From Sulfopaludibacter sp035606355 (GTDB lineage: Bacteria; Acidobacteriota; Terriglobia; Bryobacterales; Bryobacteraceae): a stretch of DNA of 49,503 bases. A program made the translations under genes and the position numbers. The first letter of the stretch is position 1. Each line of letters opens with the position of its first letter. Below the pieces are notes generated by a model, which did not search any database, was not told the origin of the DNA, and was given only the letters and a program-made list of their open reading frames with translations. Below, piece by piece: positions 8,464 to 16,879 of this stretch. The stretch lies in the NCBI GenBank assembly GCA_035606355.1, contig DATNFO010000032.1:1-49503 (forward strand). The letters run 5' to 3'.

Positions 8464-10497
8464 GTGCCCAGTAAATACCTGCTTTTGCTCGTGGCGCCCC
8501 TGATTGCGGCGGCGCAGGATCGTCCGCTGGCCAGTCTTCCGTACACGCCGAGTCTGGAGCCGAAGTTCATCGACCGGTCGGCCGACCCGTGCACGAATTT
8601 TTATCAATTTGCCTGCGGCAACTGGAACAAACTGAATCCCATGCCGCCCGAGGAAGCGGTCTGGAACGTTTATAGCAAACTGCAGACGGACAACATGCGT
8701 CTGCTCTGGGGAGTGCTGGAGGCAGCGGCGAAACCTTCGCCCGGGCGATCGGGCGTGGAGCGCAGCATCGGCGATTATTTCGCCGCGTGCATGGACGAAG
8801 CGGCCATCGAAAGGGCGGGGGCCCGTCCGCTGCGGCCTATGCTCGATGCCATCGCGTCTCTGAAGCGCAAGGACGAGCTGGCGAAACTGCTGGGGCAGAT
8901 GCATTTGGCGTCGCGCGGCTCCGATGCGGCGTTCGGGTTCGGATCGAACCAGGACTTCGCCGATTCCAACAGCGTCATCGCCTTTGCGACCGCCGGCGGG
9001 TTGGGGCTTCCGGATCGCGATTATTACGTGAAGACGGACGCCAAGAGCAAAGAGATCCGCGAGCGATATGTGCAGCATGTCGCCGCGATGCTGCGCCTGC
9101 TGGGCGATTCGGATGCGGCGGCGCGCGCCGGAGCGCAAACGGTGATGGCGATGGAAACGGCGCTGGCCAAAGCGTCGCTGACGCGCGTGGATCAGCGCGA
9201 CCCTTATAAGTTGTTTCACAAGCTGAATACCGCGGACGTACAGGGCCTGACTCGCGCATTCGATTGGAAGGTTTACTTCTCGACCATCGGACTCCCGACC
9301 CCGGCGGTGATCAACGTTTCCGAGCCGGAGTTCTATCGAGAGTTACAGCGGCAGATTGTGCAGCATTCGGTGGAAGACTGGAAGACGTATCTGCGATGGC
9401 ACGCCGTTCACCAGCGCGCGCCGTATCTTTCGCGGGCTTTCGTCGAACCGGATTTCGAGTTTTACGGCAAGTACCTGCGCGGTGTCTCGGCCATGCAGCC
9501 GCGCTGGAAACGGTGCGTGAACTGGGTGGATCGCGATCTCGGCGAAGCGCTCGGGCAAGCCTTCGTGCAGCGGACGTTCACGCCCGCGACGAAAGCGAGC
9601 GCCCTCAAGATGACGAAAGAAATCGAGGCGGCGATGGATGCGGATCTGCGCCAGTTGCCGTGGATGGGCGAGGCGACGCGGCAGCAGGCGCTCACCAAAC
9701 TGCACGGCGTGGTCAATAAGATCGGCTACCCGGAGCATCCGCGCGATTACAGTTCCATCAAAATCACCAGGGATAACTTTTTGGGCGACGTTGAGGGTAG
9801 TTTCGTTTTCGAACGGAAGCGGGACCTGGCCAAAATCGGGCGGCCGGTGGATCGCTCCGAATGGGAGATGACGGCGCCCACCGTCAACGCGTACTACGAT
9901 CCGCAGATGAACGACATCAACTTTCCGGCGGGCGTGCTGCAGCCTCCGCTGTTCGATCCGAAGATGGACGATGCGCCGAATTACGGCAATACCGGCGCGA
10001 CGATCGGCCATGAGCTGACGCACGGCTTCGACGACGAGGGACGCCAGTTCGATGCGAAGGGCAATCTGAAGGATTGGTGGACGCCCAAGGATGCGCAGGA
10101 GTTTCTCAAGCGCGCCGAGTGCGTATCCAACCAGTACTCGCAATACACCGTTGTCGACAATATCAAGATCAACGGCAAGCTGACGATGGGGGAAGATATT
10201 GCCGACCTGGGCGGCACGATGCTCGCTTACACGGCATGGAAGACTGCGACCAAGGGACAACAGTTGAAGCCGGCGGACGGGTTGACTCCGGATCAGCGGT
10301 TCTTCGTCGGGATGGCGCAGTGGGCTTGCGGCGATGAGCGTCCGGAGAACAAGCGCATGCGGGCGACGCTGAATCCCCACTCGCCCGACGAGTACCGGAT
10401 CAACGGCGTCGTCTCGAACATGCCGGAGTTCGGCAAGGCGTTCAGTTGCAAAGCAGGGCAGGCGATGGTGCGCCCTCAGGCTTGTAAGGTGTGGTGA
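8464..10497 (+). CDS. Secreted M13 family metallopeptidase (neprilysin/PepO-like)
   Basis: A 677-residue zinc endopeptidase of family M13. The zinc motif is H516-E-L-T-H520, preceded by NYGNTGATIG and followed by GFDDEGRQFD. The third zinc ligand is E577 in GEDIADLGG, normally GENIADLGG. The substrate-pocket segment VNAYYDPQMNDINFPAG and the C-terminal CKVW are also typical. A short hydrophobic N-terminus ending in AAAQD acts as signal peptide. The family cleaves oligopeptides outside the cytoplasm, and acidobacteria carry many copies. The start is GTG 8464. The gene ends 15 bases from the convergent gene. Confidence 0.92.
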   Translation: MPSKYLLLLVAPLIAAAQDRPLASLPYTPSLEPKFIDRSADPCTNFYQFACGNWNKLNPMPPEEAVWNVYSKLQTDNMRLLWGVLEAAAKPSPGRSGVERSIGDYFAACMDEAAIERAGARPLRPMLDAIASLKRKDELAKLLGQMHLASRGSDAAFGFGSNQDFADSNSVIAFATAGGLGLPDRDYYVKTDAKSKEIRERYVQHVAAMLRLLGDSDAAARAGAQTVMAMETALAKASLTRVDQRDPYKLFHKLNTADVQGLTRAFDWKVYFSTIGLPTPAVINVSEPEFYRELQRQIVQHSVEDWKTYLRWHAVHQRAPYLSRAFVEPDFEFYGKYLRGVSAMQPRWKRCVNWVDRDLGEALGQAFVQRTFTPATKASALKMTKEIEAAMDADLRQLPWMGEATRQQALTKLHGVVNKIGYPEHPRDYSSIKITRDNFLGDVEGSFVFERKRDLAKIGRPVDRSEWEMTAPTVNAYYDPQMNDINFPAGVLQPPLFDPKMDDAPNYGNTGATIGHELTHGFDDEGRQFDAKGNLKDWWTPKDAQEFLKRAECVSNQYSQYTVVDNIKINGKLTMGEDIADLGGTMLAYTAWKTATKGQQLKPADGLTPDQRFFVGMAQWACGDERPENKRMRATLNPHSPDEYRINGVVSNMPEFGKAFSCKAGQAMVRPQACKVW

Positions 10498-10512
10498 GCG
10501 TCGGCCGAATCC

Positions 10513-13500
10513 TCATTTTTCGAAATCGGGAGCTACCGTTGTGAAGTCAAAGGCCCAGCACGATGTGGTCCCCAGCGCGAGGCATTTGAGCATTGCCTTG
10601 TGATAGCTGAAGATCGGCATGTGCCGCAACTGGCTGAGACTCCCGTAGCGGTAGAAGCGGAATTGCGGCAGGAACCAACGCGTCCGCTCGCCGGCGTCGG
10701 GAATCATGCCGCGATCCGGTGAGAAGACCATTCCATAAGCGAGGTCCGCCGCCGTGGGAACAATGATCGCGCTGACAATTGCGGTGCTGCGGTGATACTC
10801 CTTGGCCGGCGGCAGCGGCACTCCGGCCAGCGTGCCTAAGTACGGAATTTCGACAAACGGCGGCAGGATAGGGAACTTGGATCGCGGCCGTTCCACCAGC
10901 GCGGAGAAGGAAGAGACATCGAACAGCTTCACGGATTGCACGCGTACTCGCGTGGTCACGTTGTGTTTGGCGACTCGCGAGAGCGGGTCCGGGTTGCTGG
11001 TCCCATTGCTGAACAGCGTGGGCGCCGCTTCCTCCTGCGCCGTTAACTGAACGTCCAACTCCGCCGACGAGGCGCCGGCCAGCGAATGCGGGGTGATGTT
11101 GAGCGTCAACTGCCGCCCGATGTGCGACGAGCTTACGGTGGGAGAGATGGCGTTGAGAAAGCGCGCGCCCCAATCGCGCGTCAGCGCAGAATCCAGAATG
11201 GCGGTTGTGCCGCCCGTCTGCCCGACCCCGATGTTTTGGAGGAATTGACTCAACGTCACCGCGCGAGTGGCATCCACATAGCTTTCCGTCATGGTGTCGA
11301 CGCCGCTCGGCAGGCCGCCGATTCCGCGCACCGTCACCATGCCGTCATTGATGAAGGACTGTCCGCGCCGCCAGATCTGAAACCAATGGTTTTTGTTGGG
11401 AGCGTCGTCCTGAAGGCCGTCCATCAAATACCTGGTGAAGGCCACTACGTCCTGGTTGAACGCGGTAACCAGAGGATTGAACTGCGCGTTGAGCTCCTGT
11501 GCGCTGTGAGTGAGGTCATAGGGGCCGAATTCGCCGGGGAACTCCGACGCCATTTTGTAATTGAAGAGAAAGTCCGCGACCGCCGATCGCAGCAATCCAA
11601 GCGGCGAGGTTTGATAGTTGACCCCGCTCGCCTGCAGCGGCGCCATCGTCTCGGCGATGGGCGTTTCGGCGAGTTCGTTTAGCTTTTCGAGGGAGAACGT
11701 GGAGAACGCGTGCTCCGGCAGAAAGCTGCGCGCCGCCTGGAGCGTAAAACAGCTCATCGGAAAACTCTGCGCCACGCCGCAGCGCTTCTGCGCTTCCAGG
11801 GCCACCAGGTCCAAGGCTTCGCAACTGAAACGCGCGTCGCTGGGACGCTTATCGAGAATCTCGCGGCGTACGCGCTGCAGGCAAACGGCGGTTTCGTGCG
11901 CTTCGGTTTCCGGCGTTGCGTCCGGCTTTGCCGGCAGACTGTGCCAGATTGCGGGCCGGTCGGGAAAGCACTCGGAATACACTTCGTACTTGCCTTCCAT
12001 GCAGGCGATGGTGGTCAACACCGTCCTGATGGGGTTTTGGGAGGCCATCATTCCCAAAAGGATGTTGGTGAGTGTGGGCCGGATCGGCGTGAAGGCCTCG
12101 GTATAGCCCAGGCAATAGCGGCCATTTTCGCAGAGGTCCCAATCCTCGGTTCTACCCGAGGGAGGGCACGTGCGCGTCGTTTCGTCGCACCCCACGAACC
12201 GGCGGCTCACATACTGATAAAAAGGCTGATCGAAGAATCCCGGGAGTTTCATCTGGCGGCTCAAGTAATCCCAGCCATACCCGATGGCATGCTCCAGAGC
12301 GTCGTTGTGCGCGCCCACAATCTCCCGGATTTTCTCGGCGCTCGCCTGGACTTGCTTGCCGTTGGGTGAACTCGCCGAGAGGCTCCACATGTTCATCAGG
12401 ACTTCGGGTTTCGGGAGGTCGAGCATGGTGAGGAGGCGCGAACGGAGGTAGTAGTTCGGGTCCTTGGGGTCGGTGAAGACGATGTTGTCGCCGACCGAGG
12501 ACATGCCGCTGAGGATGGACGTGGCCGGTTGAGTTGTCGCGGCTGGGGGAACGGGGACGGGGCCCGTGCTGCCGGTGCTGCCGGAAGTGCCGGTGCTGCC
12601 GACGCTTCCCGTGCTGCCGCTGCTTCCCGTGCTGCCGGTGGTTCCGGAACTGCCCGTGCTACCGGAACTGCCCGTGCTGCCTGTGCTGCCGGAACTGCCC
12701 GTGGACCCGCTGCCGCCGCTGCTTCCGGTGGAACCGGAGCTGCCGCTTCCCGTGCTGCCACTGCTTCCCGTGCTGCCACTGCTTCCTGTGCTGCCACTAC
12801 TGGCCGTGCTGCCGCTACTGCCGCCCCCAGTGTTTCCGCCGCCTCCTCCGCCGCCGGTAGTCCCGCCTCCTCCGCCACCGCTCACACTCGGGGCGACCGA
12901 ACCGGCCGGCGTATAAAACATGCGCTTGAAGAGTTGCGGTTGGCCGGAACCGAAGCCGGATTCATTGATATCTAACCGTAGGGCATCGACATCGGCGGCC
13001 GATACCGGGGCGGTGCTGGACACACGCAAAGCGGAATCGCCGAGCGGCACGAAGGTCAGCGACTTCCACGTGTTTCCCAAGGCGAGCGCAATGGCTGCAC
13101 CGCTGCCGACGGGAACGGAAAAATCCTGCACATATTGCGCGTTGCTCACGACTATCTTGTTGATGTTGTTCCTCAGGTCCTTCAAAGCGGATGCTTTGCA
13201 GGGAGCTTTTTTGCATGCGATCACAATCTCGCCGTTGTCGGGCGCGGTGACAGAGAAGTTGGCGTCGTTCGAAAATGCCGCGGCAACCGCGCTCGCGTTC
13301 GAAGATTGAATGGGCGCCGACTCGCAAGCCTTGCTGCCTTTGTTGATGCGGGTTGCCGGCGCGGACAGGCCGGCCGGACAAAAGTCCAGCGAAATTCTGA
13401 CCGCCTCCGGAGACGCCTGCGCCGGTTTGTCGAGCGCCTTACCGTTGGCGAGTTTCAGGATGCTCTTCTTGAGGGCGAGGATCTGTGCGGGTTCGCATCT

Positions 13501-13860
13501 CTTCGCTACGCAGAAGATGATGATGTTCGCGCCGCTCGATTTTAAGTTGAATTCGCTTGCCGCCTGTAGGTTCGATGCGATGTCGTCGGTGTTGGCCGCT
13601 TCCATGGTCTGCTTCTTCGCATCGCAATGCGCCGCGCCGTCGTTGGTCAACGTCGCGGGGGTGTCGACCGCGCCGCTGGGCTTCATCTCCTCGCAGTAGA
13701 TGACGTGGAAGACATCGACGACAGTTGCGGGCGGCGGCGGGGCCGTGGCTGGGCAGGTTGTCGTGGTGGTAGTGCAGGGCGTCGCGGCGGCGGGCGTTTG
13801 CGGCCGGGCCAGGGCCGCCAGCGCCGGGAGGATAAGAATTGCGAGTATACGAAGTCTCAT
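10513..13860 (-). CDS. Large secreted protein of unknown function with Ser/Gly/Thr-rich linker
   Basis: An 1115-residue protein with a signal peptide ending near ALARPQT. Residues about 45-310 contain three copies of a similar unit: a central beta segment followed by a helix (IIIFCVAKRC then ILALKKSILKL; EIVIACKKAPC then ALKDLRNNINKI; a third, more diverged). The first two copies carry paired Cys, and the arrangement recalls the small alpha/beta domains of secretins, though this is inference. Residues about 325-435 are an almost pure Gly/Ser/Thr linker built from GSTGSS-type repeats. The remaining 670 residues are a mixed alpha/beta region with many Cys and no motif I recognise. It is third in an apparent operon with a 200-residue and a 173-residue protein; the start overlaps the upstream stop by 4 bases. 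No function is assigned. Confidence 0.75.
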   Translation of the reverse strand: MRLRILAILILPALAALARPQTPAAATPCTTTTTTCPATAPPPPATVVDVFHVIYCEEMKPSGAVDTPATLTNDGAAHCDAKKQTMEAANTDDIASNLQAASEFNLKSSGANIIIFCVAKRCEPAQILALKKSILKLANGKALDKPAQASPEAVRISLDFCPAGLSAPATRINKGSKACESAPIQSSNASAVAAAFSNDANFSVTAPDNGEIVIACKKAPCKASALKDLRNNINKIVVSNAQYVQDFSVPVGSGAAIALALGNTWKSLTFVPLGDSALRVSSTAPVSAADVDALRLDINESGFGSGQPQLFKRMFYTPAGSVAPSVSGGGGGGTTGGGGGGGNTGGGSSGSTASSGSTGSSGSTGSSGSTGSGSSGSTGSSGGSGSTGSSGSTGSTGSSGSTGSSGTTGSTGSSGSTGSVGSTGTSGSTGSTGPVPVPPAATTQPATSILSGMSSVGDNIVFTDPKDPNYYLRSRLLTMLDLPKPEVLMNMWSLSASSPNGKQVQASAEKIREIVGAHNDALEHAIGYGWDYLSRQMKLPGFFDQPFYQYVSRRFVGCDETTRTCPPSGRTEDWDLCENGRYCLGYTEAFTPIRPTLTNILLGMMASQNPIRTVLTTIACMEGKYEVYSECFPDRPAIWHSLPAKPDATPETEAHETAVCLQRVRREILDKRPSDARFSCEALDLVALEAQKRCGVAQSFPMSCFTLQAARSFLPEHAFSTFSLEKLNELAETPIAETMAPLQASGVNYQTSPLGLLRSAVADFLFNYKMASEFPGEFGPYDLTHSAQELNAQFNPLVTAFNQDVVAFTRYLMDGLQDDAPNKNHWFQIWRRGQSFINDGMVTVRGIGGLPSGVDTMTESYVDATRAVTLSQFLQNIGVGQTGGTTAILDSALTRDWGARFLNAISPTVSSSHIGRQLTLNITPHSLAGASSAELDVQLTAQEEAAPTLFSNGTSNPDPLSRVAKHNVTTRVRVQSVKLFDVSSFSALVERPRSKFPILPPFVEIPYLGTLAGVPLPPAKEYHRSTAIVSAIIVPTAADLAYGMVFSPDRGMIPDAGERTRWFLPQFRFYRYGSLSQLRHMPIFSYHKAMLKCLALGTTSCWAFDFTTVAPDFEK
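12545..12890 (-). repeat. Degenerate tandem repeat encoding the Ser/Gly/Thr linker
   Basis: A 9-12 bp GC-rich unit (plus-strand reading CTGCCGGTGCTGCC and variants such as CTGCCGCTGCTTCC) recurs about thirty times. On the coding strand it specifies GSTGSSGST-like residues. Copies vary mainly at wobble positions, so the protein sequence is more regular than the DNA. Such tracts are prone to length variation. It is not a CRISPR array: there are no spacers of uniform length. Confidence 0.8.
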
Positions 13861-14459
13861 TTCAGTAACTCCTCAACTTGGTCACCGAACTGAGCGCATC
13901 CCCAATTCCGGCGGTAAGTTGCGATGGCTTTGCGGTCGTAACGCTGCGGATACGCCAGTTCGTACAGCGCGAGCGTGTAGAGGCGTAAACGAGAAATTCT
14001 GTCTGGCGCCTTGGCCGCGCTCCCATACACTTCCAAAAAATGGGATAAGGAATTCGAACTCCCTTTCAACTGCTTGCGCGCCTCTGTTTTCACCTCATCA
14101 TCCGCGCACGGGCCTCCATGCGAAGGAAGCACACGGTCGCAGAAGGCAGCGGGAAAGCCATACCGTTCGCCAATGTAGGGAACGAGTTTTGCCCACATGG
14201 CCTCATACAGGTCGCACACTTCGCGAGGCTGGCCGCGCTCCAGACGCTGGAGAGCAGCCGGCGTATTATTCAGCGCGAAGAAATGCAACGCCTCCAGACA
14301 CGAAGCCGGATCGGTCTTCCACTGATTTTCAATCCGCTGCTCAAAAAGAAGGTCTATTTCCGCGGCGGAGTTTGCTGCCCGCGTCAGGAGGAACGCTCCC
14401 GCCGCCAGTGCAGCCGCCACTATCCAGGACACACCTGGCCACTTGTCTTTGATCGCCAT
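13857..14459 (-). CDS. Membrane-anchored protein of unknown function
   Basis: A 200-residue protein with one N-terminal membrane helix (about residues 11-28, WIVAAALAAGAFLLT). The rest is a helical, presumably periplasmic domain with conserved-looking Cys (CLEAL, REVCDLYEAMW, FCDRVLPSHGGPC, WGCAQF). I do not recognise the family. It overlaps the downstream 1115-residue gene by 4 bases (ATGA) and follows the 173-residue outer-membrane-like gene by 12 bases. The three genes therefore behave as one operon and may form one envelope assembly. Confidence 0.65.
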   Translation of the reverse strand: MAIKDKWPGVSWIVAAALAAGAFLLTRAANSAAEIDLLFEQRIENQWKTDPASCLEALHFFALNNTPAALQRLERGQPREVCDLYEAMWAKLVPYIGERYGFPAAFCDRVLPSHGGPCADDEVKTEARKQLKGSSNSLSHFLEVYGSAAKAPDRISRLRLYTLALYELAYPQRYDRKAIATYRRNWGCAQFGDQVEELLK

Positions 14460-14471
14460 AGCTCCCGCCCC

Positions 14472-14978
14472 TTAATGAAAATATGGAGTGCCGAAGGTGA
14501 GTCCTACGCGGATTCCCCACCAGGTGGACCAGGTTTCCGCCGCCGGTCCGGGCGCGGCCCGGTAAGCGCGAAAGAGCCGCCCTTCGATGCGCAGAGCCGT
14601 GTGCTCGCCGGCCCAATAATTCCACCCCGCACCAAAATTGAAGCCATTCGCGGCAAAGTCCCGGAAGATGAGGCCGTATCCTCCAGTGACGAAGATGTCC
14701 TTTTTGCGGTCTTTGATCGGATGGATGAAGATGTTGCCCGAAAAGGCTCCGACGGTTTGACTGGCCCTTCCTCGCCCCGGGACAATGCCTTCTATATCCA
14801 TGCCTCCGCCAACTGCCCCGCCGAACTGATGATCGACTCCGCCGCCGAAGCCATAAGTGGCAGCCGTCGACCCATAGGCTCTCTGCTGCCCGGCCATAAA
14901 GAAGCCGTATCCATTGGTGGCCTGCGCCATACAGGCGGCCGGCAAAAACAGCAATATCAAGATCGAGTAAGACCGCAT
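14472..14978 (-). CDS. Putative outer-membrane beta-barrel protein
   Basis: A protein of 168 residues from ATG 14978 (an alternative GTG lies 15 bases upstream). A GGGGAAAA ribosome-binding stretch 5-12 bases before this ATG favours it. The signal peptide ends at ACMAQA. The mature chain alternates polar and hydrophobic residues in Gly- and aromatic-rich strands (YGFGGGVDHQFGG, AFSGNIFIHPIKD, FNFGAGWNYW, WWGIRVGLTFGTPYFH) and ends in an aromatic-rich C-terminus. Both are typical of small eight-stranded outer-membrane barrels. No specific function is seen. It is the first gene of the three-gene minus-strand operon. Confidence 0.6.
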   Translation of the reverse strand: MRSYSILILLFLPAACMAQATNGYGFFMAGQQRAYGSTAATYGFGGGVDHQFGGAVGGGMDIEGIVPGRGRASQTVGAFSGNIFIHPIKDRKKDIFVTGGYGLIFRDFAANGFNFGAGWNYWAGEHTALRIEGRLFRAYRAAPGPAAETWSTWWGIRVGLTFGTPYFH

Positions 14979-15170
14979 GATTGTTTTCCCCACTTAGAAA
15001 CTGAAGTAAGTTGTTGCTAATTTTTTATCGACTCACAGCATTTGTCAAGATACGCGTAAACACGCGGCCAGAGCGGACACAGAGTCGGAAATATCTTTGT
15101 ATGAAAACATTCAGGGGGCGCAATTGTTAGCGGCGGGCCGCACGGGCGGTCGTGCTGATACTATTACCAG
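14979..15170. promoter_or_regulatory. Divergent intergenic region with probable promoters
   Basis: A 192-base AT-richer gap between the divergent outer-membrane-protein operon and the first VWFA gene. It must contain both promoters. I see AT-rich stretches (TTTTTTATCGACTC near 15023; ATATCTTTGTATGAAAAC near 15092) but no pair of boxes good enough to place with confidence, and no gene. Confidence 0.3.
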
Positions 15171-16838
15171 ATGCGTTGGTTTTGGTGGTTGCTTCTTCTG
15201 CCGGCCGTTGCTTCGGCGCAGCAGACTGGCGGCGAGATGACCCAGAAGGATGAACCGGCGACGTTCCAGGCTCGTGTGAACCTGGTGATGGTTCCCGTGG
15301 TGATTCGCGATCGCGCGGGGCACGCGGTCGGCACTTTGAAGAAGGAAGATTTCCAACTCTTCGATCGCGGCAAGGCGCAGGAAATCACGCGCTTTTCCAT
15401 CGAGCGGCCCGACGATACCGGCGAGAAGAATAAGAATGTCTCGGTGCCGGATGGGCAATCGGCGCCGCTCGACATTCCCGACCGCTTCGTGGCGTACCTT
15501 TTCGATGACATCCACTTGCAGTTCGGCGATCTGGCGCGCAGCCGCGACGCCGCGATTGCCAACATCGGAAGTCTGCGGGCCAGCGATAGAGCCGCGGTGT
15601 TCACTACGTCCGGGCAGACGATGCAGGACTTTACCGACGATCGCGACCAGTTGCACGCCGCGCTGATGAAGATCATGCCGCACCCGATCGCGCACATGAA
15701 TGTGCAGGAGTGCCCGGACCTGGATTACTACATGGCGGACATGATCGTGAACAAGAACGATCCGACGGCGCTGCAGGGCGCGGTGGCCGATTACATTTCG
15801 TGCGCGCACCTTTCCGGGCCCGCCGTGGCGTCGGCGCCGCAACTGGTGACTGCCATGGCGCAGCGATGGACCAGTATGGGAGACCAGGAGACGAGAGTGG
15901 CGTTGGGCACGCTGCTGGATGTGGTGCGGCGCGTTTCCGGAGCGCCCGGCGAGCGGAGCATCATTCTTGCGTCGCCCGGATTCATCACGCCGGAACAGCA
16001 TCAGGAGTTGAGCCAGATTATGGACCGGGCGGTGCGGGCGAAGATCGTCATCAACACGCTCGATGCACGCGGATTGTGGACGGACCCGAGCCTGGACGCG
16101 AGCCGCAGGGCGACCGAATTTAACGCGATGCGCATTCGAAACGACTATTTGCGGTTTGCGGCGTCGGCGGCTGAGGACGTGCTCGCCGAGATCGCGTCGG
16201 GCACGGGCGGCACGTGGTTCCACAATAACAACGACCTGAAACAGGGATTCAAAGACCTGAACGACATTCCGCAATATGTGTATCTGCTGGGATTTTCGCC
16301 GCAGAATCTGAAAATGAACGGCGATTTTCATGCGCTGAAAGTGAGCCTGGTGAAGACCGCGAGCGCGGGAATGAATGTGGCGGCACGAAAGGGCTATTAC
16401 GCGCCCAAGCGTCTGGAGAGCGCCGAAGAAACAGCCAAGCAGGAAGTGGAGGATGCGCTCTTTTCCCGCGAGGAGATGCAGGAACTGCCCATGGAACTGC
16501 ACACGCAGTTCTTCAAGACGGCGACCGGCGCGAAGGTTTCGGTGCTTTGCCACATGGATGTGAAGCGGCTGAAGTTCCGCAAGGAGACGGACCGCAACAA
16601 CGACAATCTGGTGGTGGTATCGGCGCTGTTCGACCGCAACGGCAATCTGGCGCAGGCCATCAAGAAGACCATCGACTTCAAACTGAAGGACGAAACGCTG
16701 CAACGGCTGCAAGGGCCGGGCATCACGCTGCGCACGCAATTCGACGTAAAGCCCGGGACGTACCTTTTGCGCGTAGTGGTGCGGGATACCGAAGGGCAGA
16801 TGATGTCGGCCGGCAACGGCGCGGTCCGGATCGATTAG
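15171..16838 (+). CDS. Secreted VWFA-related protein (acidobacterial family)
   Basis: A 555-residue protein with a signal peptide (WFWWLLLLPAVASA). After it comes the family's beta-rich opening (VNLVMVPVVIRDRAGHAVG, LKKEDFQLFDRGKAQEI), then a von Willebrand factor A-like domain in which the usual MIDAS start is altered to YLFDDIHLQFGD. The central segment KIVINTLDARGLW and the C-terminal YVYLLGFSP also match this acidobacterial VWFA-related family. The proteins are exported and their function is unknown; adhesion or surface assembly has been presumed. It is followed 41 bases later by a longer paralog in the same direction. Confidence 0.85.
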   Translation: MRWFWWLLLLPAVASAQQTGGEMTQKDEPATFQARVNLVMVPVVIRDRAGHAVGTLKKEDFQLFDRGKAQEITRFSIERPDDTGEKNKNVSVPDGQSAPLDIPDRFVAYLFDDIHLQFGDLARSRDAAIANIGSLRASDRAAVFTTSGQTMQDFTDDRDQLHAALMKIMPHPIAHMNVQECPDLDYYMADMIVNKNDPTALQGAVADYISCAHLSGPAVASAPQLVTAMAQRWTSMGDQETRVALGTLLDVVRRVSGAPGERSIILASPGFITPEQHQELSQIMDRAVRAKIVINTLDARGLWTDPSLDASRRATEFNAMRIRNDYLRFAASAAEDVLAEIASGTGGTWFHNNNDLKQGFKDLNDIPQYVYLLGFSPQNLKMNGDFHALKVSLVKTASAGMNVAARKGYYAPKRLESAEETAKQEVEDALFSREEMQELPMELHTQFFKTATGAKVSVLCHMDVKRLKFRKETDRNNDNLVVVSALFDRNGNLAQAIKKTIDFKLKDETLQRLQGPGITLRTQFDVKPGTYLLRVVVRDTEGQMMSAGNGAVRID

Positions 16839-16879
16839 GCGCGGCGGTATCATGAACGGAAGTGCAAGGAGGTCCTGAT

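Noticed and set aside
12545..12890. Possible CRISPR-like array in the 12.5 kb repeat region
   Set aside because: Units are 9-12 bp, degenerate, without spacers, and keep a reading frame for a Ser/Gly/Thr linker.
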